NCBI GenBank assembly: GCA_900539375.1
Contig: UQBY01000013.1
Coordinates: 1 to 64,000 of the forward strand
Direction: 5' to 3'
From: an uncultured Clostridium sp.
Lineage (GTDB): Bacteria > Bacillota > Clostridia > Clostridiales > Clostridiaceae
Length of the DNA: 64,000 bases
Both the position numbers and the translations under genes were made by a program. The notes under the pieces were generated by a model, which saw nothing but the letters and a program-made list of their open reading frames with translations, was not told where the DNA came from and ran no database searches. Shown in pieces: positions 7,734 through 15,641 of this stretch (positions within the stretch are counted from its first letter, which is position 1; the number at the start of each line of letters is the position of its first letter).

Positions 7734-8372
7734 TCACCTATCCTTTTTACAGTATTTAAGAGAGGTTTTTATTACTCTCATTATTATTAATTTTATAATA
7801 GGTTTTGGAATTTCATAGCCTTTAAAAATACACATTAAATTAGAATCTTTAAGAACATTTTTATATATTTCATTAACTTTTTCATCATAACATGCCCTAG
7901 CTAAATCTTCATCTTCATCAATATTAGAATCTAAATTTCTTAGAATATTATTTAAATTATTATTACTATTATTATCCTTTATGTTCATTGGATTTGAAGA
8001 AGATTTATTTCCTTTATTATAGGAATATAAATATGAACTTTCAGCTTCATCAGGATAATTAGTTTCATTATTTTCATATCCCATACTTATATTTTGTGAA
8101 TTATATATTTCACTAGGAGACATTGGATTCTTATAAGAATTTTCTGTTTTAGAGTTATTATTATTAGTTGATGTAGAATTAGAAAAGTTAGGAAGAGTGT
8201 AATTAGGTGGTAAAATATTTGAAGGATTAATTACTAAGTTTCCCCATAGCATAACTGGTATAATGTTTTTTTGAAAATTAGGAATAAAATTATTAGGGTC
8301 AAAGGGTTTAAATTTAATTTCATCATTAGATTGTCTAAATGAATTTACCATATATTTTTCATCAGGTTTCAT
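7734..8372 (-). CDS. Asn/Ser-rich hypothetical protein
   Basis: A 212-aa protein of unknown function. Residues from about 60 to 150 are low-complexity Asn, Ser and Tyr. An early P-F-D-P-N-N-F-I-P-N-F segment and a basic C-terminus, I-P-K-P-I-I-K-L-I-I-M-R-V-I-K, look like structured ends. This composition is common among clostridial spore-coat or exosporium-like proteins, but nothing proves that here. ATG 8372 follows GGAGGTG; an upstream in-frame ATG at 8396 lacks a site. It is the first gene of a pair with the DUF4397 gene. Confidence 0.65.
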   Translation of the reverse strand: MKPDEKYMVNSFRQSNDEIKFKPFDPNNFIPNFQKNIIPVMLWGNLVINPSNILPPNYTLPNFSNSTSTNNNNSKTENSYKNPMSPSEIYNSQNISMGYENNETNYPDEAESSYLYSYNKGNKSSSNPMNIKDNNSNNNLNNILRNLDSNIDEDEDLARACYDEKVNEIYKNVLKDSNLMCIFKGYEIPKPIIKLIIMRVIKTSLKYCKKDR

Positions 8373-8502
8373 TATACACCTCCAAATAATAAACAATTAG
8401 ATAGTACATAAAAGAATATGAATATTTTAGGTTTAATAGAACAAAGATATGAAAGTAACATTTACAAAGTATTCTATCTATTATATAGTGGAGGAGATAT
8501 AT

Positions 8503-9798
8503 ATGTGCGATAAAAAAGTAGATTACAATGAAATTTTAATGGGAATTAATACAAAAGTAAAAACTTTTGATAATAAAATCATAAGAGCAATAAATTTTGA
8601 TAACGCAGCAACAACTCCGCCATTTAAAAGTGTAATAGATAAAATAATTAAATTAAGTGAGTATTATGGTTCTATTGGCAGAGGTGCAGGGCATAAGTCA
8701 GAAATGACAACTTATATTTACCATGAAAGTAAGAAATATTTAATGAATTTTTTTAATATAAAGGATAAAAATAAGTATATAGTTATATATGTTAATAATA
8801 CTACTGATGGAATAAATAAGCTTGCAAGAATTTTACCAAGAAAAAAAGATGATATAGTACTTTTAACAAGAATGGAACATCATTCTAATGACTTACCTTG
8901 GAGAAAAAATTTTAATGTAGATTATGTTGAAGTTGATGAAGAGGGAAGATTAAAAATAGATGAATTTGAAAAAAAATTTAAAGAGCATAAAGGTAAAATA
9001 AAATATGTATCTGTAACAGGAGCATCTAATGTAACAGGCTATTTAAATGATATTCATAAAATAGCTGAAATTGCTCATAAATATAAAAGTAAAATAATAG
9101 TTGATGGAGCACAACTTGTTCCTCATAAAAAGGTTGATATGTGGGGAAAAGGAAAAGATTCTATAGACTTTTTAGTGTTTTCAGGTCATAAGCTTTATGC
9201 ACCCTTTGGTGGAGGAGCAATAATAGGACTAAAGAAAGTTTTTGAAGAAGGAATAACTGATGATGAAGGTGGAGGAACTGTTAATATAGTTATGGATAAT
9301 TGGATAGAATATCTTTCATCACCAGAAAAAAACGAAGCAGGTACTCCAAATTATTTTGGAGCAGTTTCAATAGTAGAAGCATTAAAGACTTTAGATAAAA
9401 TAGGTTTTGACAATATTCATAAACATGAAATTATTCTTAGAGATAGATTATTTGAAGGGTTAAAAGCTATTCCTAAAGTTTTTAATTATGGTGATATGGA
9501 GAAATATGATGATAGATTAGGAATAGGTGTTTTTAATATAGAATATTTATATCATCAAATGGTAGCAGAGGAATTAGCAAAAATTTATGGAGTTTCAGTA
9601 AGACAAGGATGGTTTTGTGCTCATCCATATTGTAGAAGACTTATGCATATTTCAGAAAAAACAACTACTAATTTTATTTATGATAAAAGAGTAAAAATGC
9701 CAGGAATGATAAGGGTAAGTTTTGGAATATATAATAGCAAAGAAGAGGTGGATTACTTTTTAGAAGCTGTAGAGAAAATATCAAAGGATTTTAGTTGA
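8503..9798 (+). CDS. Class V aminotransferase / cysteine desulfurase-like enzyme
   Basis: A 431-aa PLP enzyme. Seen: F-D-N-A-A-T-T near the N-terminus, H-H-S-N-D substrate-loop histidines, V-D-G-A-Q for PLP, and S-G-H-K-L with the Schiff-base lysine at about 230. A late C-A-H-P-Y-C segment could supply a catalytic cysteine, but it is not the usual SufS loop. It most resembles desulfurase-like class V aminotransferases found alone in clostridia. No iscU or suf gene is nearby, so a Fe-S assembly role is not supported by context. ATG 8503 is chosen for GGAGGAG at 8489-8495. Confidence 0.8.
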   Translation: MCDKKVDYNEILMGINTKVKTFDNKIIRAINFDNAATTPPFKSVIDKIIKLSEYYGSIGRGAGHKSEMTTYIYHESKKYLMNFFNIKDKNKYIVIYVNNTTDGINKLARILPRKKDDIVLLTRMEHHSNDLPWRKNFNVDYVEVDEEGRLKIDEFEKKFKEHKGKIKYVSVTGASNVTGYLNDIHKIAEIAHKYKSKIIVDGAQLVPHKKVDMWGKGKDSIDFLVFSGHKLYAPFGGGAIIGLKKVFEEGITDDEGGGTVNIVMDNWIEYLSSPEKNEAGTPNYFGAVSIVEALKTLDKIGFDNIHKHEIILRDRLFEGLKAIPKVFNYGDMEKYDDRLGIGVFNIEYLYHQMVAEELAKIYGVSVRQGWFCAHPYCRRLMHISEKTTTNFIYDKRVKMPGMIRVSFGIYNSKEEVDYFLEAVEKISKDFS

Positions 9799-9802
9799 AA
9801 AA

Positions 9803-9831
9803 AGGAGCTGTTTATTAATTTAACAGCTCCT
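9803..9831. terminator. Terminator between class V aminotransferase and PFK
   Basis: GGAGCTGTT pairs with AACAGCTCC across a 10-nt loop, with A-rich and T-containing flanks, between two convergent genes. Confidence 0.75.
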
Positions 9832-9844
9832 AAATTTATAATAT

Positions 9845-11062
9845 TTATTTTGTAAATACTTTATATTTTGGAAGATGCTTATGAGTATATATATTTGGAG
9901 CTCCTCCTAAAAGAGGTTCAAAATATTTTATAGCTTCTTCTTTTACATAATTTCCTTCTTCATTTATCCATTCAGCTGGGAAATATTTAATTTGGTTTGC
10001 TACATTACTAGCATCAACTAGGGTATATTCTATTTCATAAGGATAATCACTTACTCTATTTAAAGCTACCATATAACCATTATTTCCTTCAGCTGCAAAT
10101 TTTAAAGCTTTATATCCTGCCATAAAAGCTTCATCAATATCAACTTGAGAAGAACAGTGCATAGCACATCTTTGAAGAATTCCAAGTTCTAAAGCTTTAA
10201 CTCTATTTGTAATACCAGAAGATAGTATTAATTGTCTTAAATATTCTCCAACACCACCAAGTTGAACATGACCAAATTTGTCTTGAGAAACACAATCAAG
10301 TTCAGTTAAGAATTTACCTTCAGCATTTTTTAATCCTTCTGATACAACTATGTAAACTTGATTTTGTTCTTTAAATTTCTTTTCAACATCAGCTAAAAAC
10401 TTCTTTTCATCAAAAGCAACTTCAGGAAGATATATAAAATCAGGTACTGATTTACCAAAATATCTTGAAGTACATGTTGAGGCAGCAAGCCATCCTGTAT
10501 CTCTTCCCATAGTTTCAAGAATAAATATTCCATTGTTTATATAAACAGAAGAATCAAAATAAGTTTCTAAAACTGATGTACATATAAATTTTGCAGCACT
10601 ACCAAAACCAGGAGTGTGGTCAGTAAACATTAAATCATTATCAATAGTTTTTGGGATTCCTATAAAGTTTATATCTAATCCCTTTTCTTTTGAATATTTA
10701 CCAAGCTTTGCAGTAGTATCCATTGAGTCATTTCCACCAACATAAAAAAAAGACTTAATATCTAATTCTTTTAATATAGAAATAAGCTTATCATATTCCT
10801 CAGTAGATTCTGAAAGAGGCTTCATTTTATATCTACAAGAACCAAGTCCTGATGAAGGAGTATATTTAAATACTTCTTTATCTTCACTAGACATACAAGA
10901 TAAATCAATTATATTCTTATTTAAAATACCCTCAATTCCGTTTAATCCTCCATATACCTTATCATAAAGTTTTAAATCATCATTTGCTTTAATTAATCCA
11001 ACAACACTTGAATTTATTACTGAAGTAGGACCTCCAGATTGTGCAATTATACAATTAGGCAT
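9845..11062 (-). CDS. 6-phosphofructokinase, PPi-dependent type by motif
   Basis: A 405-aa PfkA-superfamily enzyme that phosphorylates fructose 6-phosphate. The donor-site motif is G-G-N-D-S at 109-113 and the next is P-K-T-I-D-N-D at 137-143. ATP enzymes carry G-G-D-G-S and P-G-T-I-D-N-D; an Asp at the fourth position and Lys in the second motif mark the PPi-dependent type, so PPi is the likely donor. F-I-L-E-T-M-G-R-D-T-G-W-L-A follows in the substrate site. ATG 11062 is set by AAGGAAG; an upstream ATG at 11098 lacks one. It stands alone. Confidence 0.85.
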   Translation of the reverse strand: MPNCIIAQSGGPTSVINSSVVGLIKANDDLKLYDKVYGGLNGIEGILNKNIIDLSCMSSEDKEVFKYTPSSGLGSCRYKMKPLSESTEEYDKLISILKELDIKSFFYVGGNDSMDTTAKLGKYSKEKGLDINFIGIPKTIDNDLMFTDHTPGFGSAAKFICTSVLETYFDSSVYINNGIFILETMGRDTGWLAASTCTSRYFGKSVPDFIYLPEVAFDEKKFLADVEKKFKEQNQVYIVVSEGLKNAEGKFLTELDCVSQDKFGHVQLGGVGEYLRQLILSSGITNRVKALELGILQRCAMHCSSQVDIDEAFMAGYKALKFAAEGNNGYMVALNRVSDYPYEIEYTLVDASNVANQIKYFPAEWINEEGNYVKEEAIKYFEPLLGGAPNIYTHKHLPKYKVFTK

Positions 11063-11246
11063 AAAAATTAACTTCCTTTCACATACATTAAGTTTCACAT
11101 TTTAGTATATATTATTATTGTAAATTATACAATGAAAAATACTTTTTAAAATAATGAATAATATTTAAAAAATTAATTATATTAGTATAGTATAGGCAAA
11201 AAAATAGAATCATTGTTAAAAATAACTATATTTTAAGGAGAAATTT

Positions 11247-11795
11247 ATGAATTTTTTAGATGTTGTTTTAATAGGCTTAGCTTTAGCTATGGATGCCTTT
11301 GGAGTAAGTCTTGGAATAGGAATAAATAAAGAAGTTATTAGGAAACAAAAATTATTATATAGTATATCTTTTGCTTTTTTCCAATTTATCTTTACTTTTT
11401 TAGGTGGATATTTAGGATATTTTTTTAATACTTACATAGTAAATATACCTGAAATATTAGGTGGAATAGTTATAGGTATAGTAGGGTTACTTATGATTAT
11501 AGAAGGTACAAAAGAAAAAGAAGAATCTGTATTAACAAAGAAAAGCATGATTTTCATTTTGGGAATATCAGTAAGTATAGATGCTTTAGTCATAGGTTTT
11601 ACTGTCTTTAATTCTATAAAAAGAATAAGTTTATTATTAAATTCATCAATTATTGGAATAATAACTTTTATAATGTGTATAATAGCATTTTTTATATGTA
11701 GATATATAAAAGGAATATCATATATTTCTAAGTATGCAGACTTTTTTGGAGGGGGAGCCTTGATTTTCTTTGCATTAAAAATGTTATTCTTTTAA
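11247..11795 (+). CDS. mntP: Manganese efflux pump MntP
   Basis: A 182-aa membrane protein with six hydrophobic segments in two repeated halves. Each half carries an acidic membrane motif: A-L-A-M-D-A-F-G-V-S-L-G and S-V-S-I-D-A-L-V-I-G-F. These Asp residues are typical of MntP (YebN/DUF204), which exports Mn2+. AAGGAG precedes ATG 11247. I looked for a yybP-ykoY manganese riboswitch in the 150 nt upstream and saw none. A Fur-family gene follows after 42 nt. Confidence 0.88.
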   Translation: MNFLDVVLIGLALAMDAFGVSLGIGINKEVIRKQKLLYSISFAFFQFIFTFLGGYLGYFFNTYIVNIPEILGGIVIGIVGLLMIIEGTKEKEESVLTKKSMIFILGISVSIDALVIGFTVFNSIKRISLLLNSSIIGIITFIMCIIAFFICRYIKGISYISKYADFFGGGALIFFALKMLFF

Positions 11796-11837
11796 TGATG
11801 TGCTATAATAAAATTAGATTTTATTGTAGGTGATTTT

Positions 11838-12248
11838 ATGGATTATAATAATTTTTTAAAAAGCAAAGGTATAAAAGTTACAAAGGGAAGAGTAGCTATA
11901 TTAGATTTTTTGTCAAAGGCAGAAAAAAGCCTTACAGTAGATACAATTTATGAAGAATGTAAAAGTGTAGGAGTAGATATTAATTTAAGTACTGTATATA
12001 GAGCTATGGAATTATTTGAAGCAAAGGGAATTGTGGATAGATTTCCTTTAAATGATGGAAGATTTTCCTATAGAATAAGAAAAGAAGAACATAAACATAT
12101 TTTACAATGTAGTATATGCCATAAAGAAGTAGAAATTCCATGTCCAATGAAGCAGTTTGAAGAAATAGTTCAAAATGAAACAGGATTTACATTAGTTGAG
12201 CATAATCTTATAATGAAAGGCATTTGTGAAGAATGTAAGAAAAAATAG
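11838..12248 (+). CDS. zur: Fur-family metalloregulator, probably Zur
   Basis: A 136-aa Fur-superfamily repressor. An N-terminal winged helix includes D-I-N-L-S-T-V-Y-R-A-M-E-L-F, the recognition helix. The metal region has H-K-H-I-L-Q-C-S-I-C and a C-terminal C-E-E-C, a structural Zn(Cys)4 site. Fur, PerR and Zur are hard to separate by sequence, but the convergent neighbour is a zinc-type ABC transporter with a 15-bp palindrome in its promoter, which favours Zur. TAGGTGA serves ATG 11838, and a TATAAT at 11804-11809 may give it its own promoter after mntP. Confidence 0.8.
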   Translation: MDYNNFLKSKGIKVTKGRVAILDFLSKAEKSLTVDTIYEECKSVGVDINLSTVYRAMELFEAKGIVDRFPLNDGRFSYRIRKEEHKHILQCSICHKEVEIPCPMKQFEEIVQNETGFTLVEHNLIMKGICEECKKK

Positions 12249-12274
12249 AAGGTAAAGTTTAAAATTACCTTCTA
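12246..12274. terminator. Bidirectional terminator zur / znuB
   Basis: TAGAAGGTAA (12246-12255) pairs with TTACCTTCTA (12265-12274). It overlaps both stop codons and carries A/T runs on each side. Confidence 0.75.
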
Positions 12275-13065
12275 TTTTTACTTAGTATTAAAGTTAAAAT
12301 TAATACAAAAACTGATGTTAGTGCAATTGTACCACCAGGAGCACTATTTATATAATAAGAAGTTATTAAGCCAACCATAATATCAATAAAGCCAAAAACA
12401 ACTGAAAAAATTAATGTATTTTTAAAGTTAAGTTTAAGTTGCATAGCTGTTGCCACTGGTACAACTATAATAGATGAAATTACTAAAATCCCCATAATTC
12501 TTATAGATAAGGAAATAGTAGCACCAACAATTAATGTAAATAAATAATTAATAAGTTTAACATTTATTCCAGTTGTATATGCACCCTCTTCATCAAAGGT
12601 TACATAAATTAGTTTATTGTATAGTAAAAGTAGTATAGCTAAACATATAAGTCCTGCAATTGCAATTAATATAATATCACCTTTAGATACAGTTAATATA
12701 CTTCCAAATAAATAAGAATTTACTTTAGTTGAAGCTTTTCCAGTACTTATTAAAACAATAGCAATACCAAGACTAAAAGTTAAAACAATTGACATAACCA
12801 TTTCTGCATATTTTTTAAAATATCCTCTTAAAGCTTCTATTATAATTGCACATAAAGATGTAAATAAAAATGCAGTAATAATAGGGTTAATACCTAAAAC
12901 AAGTCCTAAGGAAACTCCTGCAAAGGAAGAATGAGATAAGGTATCTCCTATCATTGAGTTACGTCTTAAAACAATAAACAATCCTATAATTGGACATAAA
13001 ATAGAAATAATTAATCCTGCTAAAAAAGCATTCCTCATAAAATCTAATTGAAACATTTTAAGCAC
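12265..13065 (-). CDS. znuB: Zinc/metal ABC transporter permease
   Basis: A 266-aa ABC-3 family permease with about eight membrane segments, matching ZnuB/AdcB/MntB proteins. The R-R-N-S-M-I-G-D-T-L-S-H-S-S-F-A-G motif near residue 35 is characteristic. It should form the membrane channel for import of Zn2+ (or another divalent ion) with the ATPase encoded upstream, whose gene it overlaps by 8 nt. No substrate-binding lipoprotein gene is beside them, so that component must lie elsewhere. Metal choice rests on the Zur context. Confidence 0.87.
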   Translation of the reverse strand: MLKMFQLDFMRNAFLAGLIISILCPIIGLFIVLRRNSMIGDTLSHSSFAGVSLGLVLGINPIITAFLFTSLCAIIIEALRGYFKKYAEMVMSIVLTFSLGIAIVLISTGKASTKVNSYLFGSILTVSKGDIILIAIAGLICLAILLLLYNKLIYVTFDEEGAYTTGINVKLINYLFTLIVGATISLSIRIMGILVISSIIVVPVATAMQLKLNFKNTLIFSVVFGFIDIMVGLITSYYINSAPGGTIALTSVFVLILTLILSKNRR

Positions 13066-13720
13066 CTGCCATCTTTTGAAGTTCTTCTTTAAATTGATTT
13101 ACTGTTTTAAGTGAAACATTTCCTTCATCTATTTTTAAAATATGGGTTGAATATTTTAGGGCTGTATCTAAATTATGTTCAATAGATATTATTGTTGTTT
13201 TTTCTTCTTTATTTAATTTACTTAATAAATCATATATTTCTAATTGATTTTTATAATCTACTCCAGTTGAAGGTTCATCTAATATTATTAAATCAGGCTC
13301 TCCCATAAGAGCTCTTCCAATAAAAACTCTTTGCCTTTGTCCACCAGAAAGATTTCCTATAAGATTATTTTTAAATTCTGTCATATTAACTTTATTTAAT
13401 ACATAATCAATAGATTTTTTAACATTAAGCTTTAAAGCTTTTCCATGGACCTTTAATATTTCAGAAACTGAAATAGGAAATTGAGAGTTAAAGCTATCAA
13501 CCCTTTGAGGAACATAACCAATATTTTTTGTATCAATAGTAATAGAACCAGAATTAGGAGATAATAATCCTAAAATAAGTTTTATTAAAGTGGTTTTACA
13601 GCTTCCGTTTTCTCCTATAACAGAAAGATAAACTCCAGTTGGAATATCTAAATTTATATGGTCTAAAACAACAGGAGAAGTCTTTTCATATCTAAAGGAC
13701 ATATCATTTATTTTAATCAT
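13058..13720 (-). CDS. znuC: Zinc/metal ABC transporter ATPase
   Basis: A 220-aa ABC ATPase. Walker A is G-E-N-G-S-C-K-T-T with an unusual Cys where Gly is usual; signature L-S-G-G-Q-R-Q-R; Walker B L-I-I-L-D-E-P-S-T-G-V-D; switch His in S-I-E-H-N. It is the energy subunit of the metal importer and starts the znuCB unit. GGAG lies 9 nt before the ATG. A palindrome overlapping its promoter suggests zinc-responsive repression. Confidence 0.87.
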   Translation of the reverse strand: MIKINDMSFRYEKTSPVVLDHINLDIPTGVYLSVIGENGSCKTTLIKLILGLLSPNSGSITIDTKNIGYVPQRVDSFNSQFPISVSEILKVHGKALKLNVKKSIDYVLNKVNMTEFKNNLIGNLSGGQRQRVFIGRALMGEPDLIILDEPSTGVDYKNQLEIYDLLSKLNKEEKTTIISIEHNLDTALKYSTHILKIDEGNVSLKTVNQFKEELQKMAGA

Positions 13721-13774
13721 AAAGTTTCAACTCCTAAAATTATAACTAATATTCTTATTTATTATACACAGACA

Positions 13775-13789
13775 TGCAAATGATTTGCA
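13775..13789 (-). promoter_or_regulatory. Zur-box-like palindrome in the znuCB promoter
   Basis: TGCAAATGATTTGCA is a perfect 7-1-7 palindrome. Read on the - strand it overlaps a TTGCAA -35 that stands 18 bp from a TATAAT -10 about 35-40 nt before znuC. The form (7-1-7, A/T core) is that of Fur-family operators, so a bound repressor would block the promoter. Confidence 0.7.
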
Positions 13790-13792
13790 ACA

Positions 13793-14191
13793 TTAATTTT
13801 CTGATATATAAATATTTTCAAGTTTCCAGGAGTTATTTTTGTCTTTTTTAAAATGGCATTCAAGACTTAATTTTTTATGAGGTGGATTTTTACAAAGACC
13901 ATAAGCTTTTACAACAGTTCGTTTTCCATCAGAAAAAGTAGGAGTGTAACTTTGAACCCTAAGAAGTTTATCATCATCATTGCTATTTGTAAGATAATAA
14001 TTAACAGCATAATCTAAGTTTTTACATTTATTATACAGATAGGATTTATACATTAATAAAAAAGAAATGAGTGAAAAAATTACTACAAAAAAAAGCACTA
14101 AGAATCTTCTTTTAATAAATTTAATCTTCTTTAGTCTTTTTATTTTTGAATTTCTTTTGCATTTAGTAAAGTTTAATTTACTATTGCTCAT
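13793..14191 (-). CDS. Hypothetical single-pass membrane protein
   Basis: A 132-aa protein I do not recognise. The N-terminal 28 residues are strongly basic (many Lys/Arg), followed by one membrane segment at about 29-47 (F-L-V-L-F-F-V-V-I-F-S-L-I-S-F-L-L). The remaining 85 residues, rich in Asn, Asp and Lys, would lie outside the cell and resemble small extracellular modules that measure turnover-like folds; no family is assigned. AAGGAG precedes ATG 14191. The znuCB promoter lies between this gene's stop and znuC, so the gene is probably independent. Confidence 0.65.
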   Translation of the reverse strand: MSNSKLNFTKCKRNSKIKRLKKIKFIKRRFLVLFFVVIFSLISFLLMYKSYLYNKCKNLDYAVNYYLTNSNDDDKLLRVQSYTPTFSDGKRTVVKAYGLCKNPPHKKLSLECHFKKDKNNSWKLENIYISEN

Positions 14192-14315
14192 AAGAAAGCT
14201 CCTTATAATTTTAAAAATATTTTACCATATTTTAACACAAAAGAAAACTATAAAATAAGGAATGAACATTTTTGTTATAAGGATTAAAGTTGTATTATAA
14301 TAAGTAATTAAAAAA

Positions 14316-14360
14316 ATAAAAAAGCGTTGTAAAATTTAACTATTTTACAACGCTTTTTTG
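14316..14360 (-). terminator. Terminator after the CBM21-like gene
   Basis: A stem of about 17 bp built on AAGCGTTGTAAAAT and ATTTTACAACGCTT is flanked by A and T runs. It lies directly after the stop of the secreted protein gene on the - strand. Confidence 0.9.
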
Positions 14361-14364
14361 TTTT

Positions 14365-14841
14365 TTATCTAAAATTTCCTAGTGTATAGTTTTGTCCATT
14401 ATTGTTATCCCAAGCATTTGCTTCTTTATAATTGAAAACAAATTGTGCAGGACCATCTATATATCCAGAAAGAGTCCAAAGTTCCTTTCCATTACCTAAA
14501 GATTTTACATAAGTTGCCTTATCTGAATCTCTCCATGTTCCATTAGAAGTTTGATAGTGCATAACTATTGTTTTATCATAAGAAAGATTGCTTACAATTA
14601 TGTTAGCAGTATAATGACAAACGCCATAAGTAGTATTCCAAACATTATTAGCAGAATGTATATAAGCAGTAACAAAATCAACTGTTACATCTTGAACTTT
14701 AATTGTTTGGTTGTAGTAAGAATTATTTTGTTCGTAAGTTGGTGCTCCTTGATAAGTTGCTGCAGAAGCAGGAACTGCTGTTAATAATGCAGCTGATACA
14801 AGTACTGCAGATAAAACTTTTGTTAATTTTTTGAATTTCAT
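14365..14841 (-). CDS. Secreted stand-alone CBM21-like starch-binding protein
   Basis: A 158-aa exported protein. The signal peptide has a basic start, a hydrophobic core and A-S-A at about 25-27. The mature part matches the carbohydrate-binding module 21/53 pattern: V-T-A-Y-I-H, then a conserved K-T-I-V-M-H-Y-Q-T-S-N-G-T-W-R-D-S, E-L-W-T-L-S-G, F-V-F-N-Y and W-D-N-N-N-G-Q-N-Y. Such modules bind starch or glycogen. No catalytic domain is attached, so it may act as a free glycan-binding protein. A perfect 18-bp palindrome lies 40 nt upstream of its ATG. Confidence 0.75.
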   Translation of the reverse strand: MKFKKLTKVLSAVLVSAALLTAVPASAATYQGAPTYEQNNSYYNQTIKVQDVTVDFVTAYIHSANNVWNTTYGVCHYTANIIVSNLSYDKTIVMHYQTSNGTWRDSDKATYVKSLGNGKELWTLSGYIDGPAQFVFNYKEANAWDNNNGQNYTLGNFR

Positions 14842-14880
14842 TATTAAAACTCCCCTTTGATTAAAAATTTCTTAAAATAT

Positions 14881-14898
14881 CTTGTAATTAATTACAAG
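14881..14898. promoter_or_regulatory. Perfect 18-bp palindrome upstream of the CBM21-like gene
   Basis: CTTGTAATTAATTACAAG is a perfect palindrome 40 nt before the ATG of the secreted protein on the - strand. It could be a repressor site or a 5'-UTR hairpin stabilising a highly expressed mRNA. The rest of 14842-15233 is very AT-rich with no gene I can support. Confidence 0.5.
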
Positions 14899-15233
14899 CA
14901 AATGATAAAACAAAAAAAATGAAAAGTAAATAAAAATATGCTGACAATATACATTTTTATAAAATTGTATAAAAATACCGGTTTTACAAAAAGGTTTTCA
15001 TCGTAAAAAATTACAAATAAATATTATTTTTTACAAAAATAAAAAAATATTTATTTTATACTACAGAATTAAATAAATATATGAAATGTAGTGATGTAAA
15101 ATATTAAAAAAGTATCTTAAACCTAAATAAAAACATTTAATTTAGAGAAAATATATAAAGAAGATATTAGAAAAATGTGATACAATTATAAAAATAGATA
15201 ACTAGAGTTAATTTATGAAAGGATGATAGATAA

Positions 15234-15638
15234 ATGGATTTTTCAAGTTTAGTTTTAATGGAAAAGGATAAAGAAACAGGTTTTATAACAAAGGAGCTTG
15301 GAAGCTTTGAAGTTAATGAAGGTGCTTTATATGTAAGAAAACTTTTTGTAATAGATAATATAGTAAATTTATATTTTGATACAAATAAAGATGTTGAAGA
15401 ATGGGAATACTCTGCTATATATGATTTATTTAATAAGGATGTATTTATTGAAAATGGATTTGAAATTGATGAGGATTTAGATGAATATAACCCAACTTTT
15501 ATTCTTAAATTTAAATATAGTGATGAGTATATAGATATGAAGGAAATGATTGATAAGGCAGTTAATCTTATATCAAAGGAAATGGATAATGTGTTTAAGA
15601 ATATAGAAGGAAAGGAAGAAGAATACAAGGAGGAGTAG
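15234..15638 (+). CDS. Small acidic clostridial protein (DUF6762-like)
   Basis: A 134-aa acidic soluble protein beginning M-D-F-S-S-L-V-L-M-E-K-D-K-E-T-G-F-I-T-K-E-L. I recall this pattern from a clostridial protein family (DUF6762), but only from memory. There is no signal peptide and no known active site. GAAAGGATG precedes ATG 15234. The next gene, pepF, starts 3 nt after its stop, so they form an operon; the functional tie to the peptidase is unknown. Confidence 0.7.
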   Translation: MDFSSLVLMEKDKETGFITKELGSFEVNEGALYVRKLFVIDNIVNLYFDTNKDVEEWEYSAIYDLFNKDVFIENGFEIDEDLDEYNPTFILKFKYSDEYIDMKEMIDKAVNLISKEMDNVFKNIEGKEEEYKEE

Positions 15639-15641
15639 AAA

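Noticed and set aside
11100..11246. A possible manganese riboswitch before mntP.
   Set aside because: No yybP-ykoY conserved loops are visible; the leader is featureless and AT-rich.
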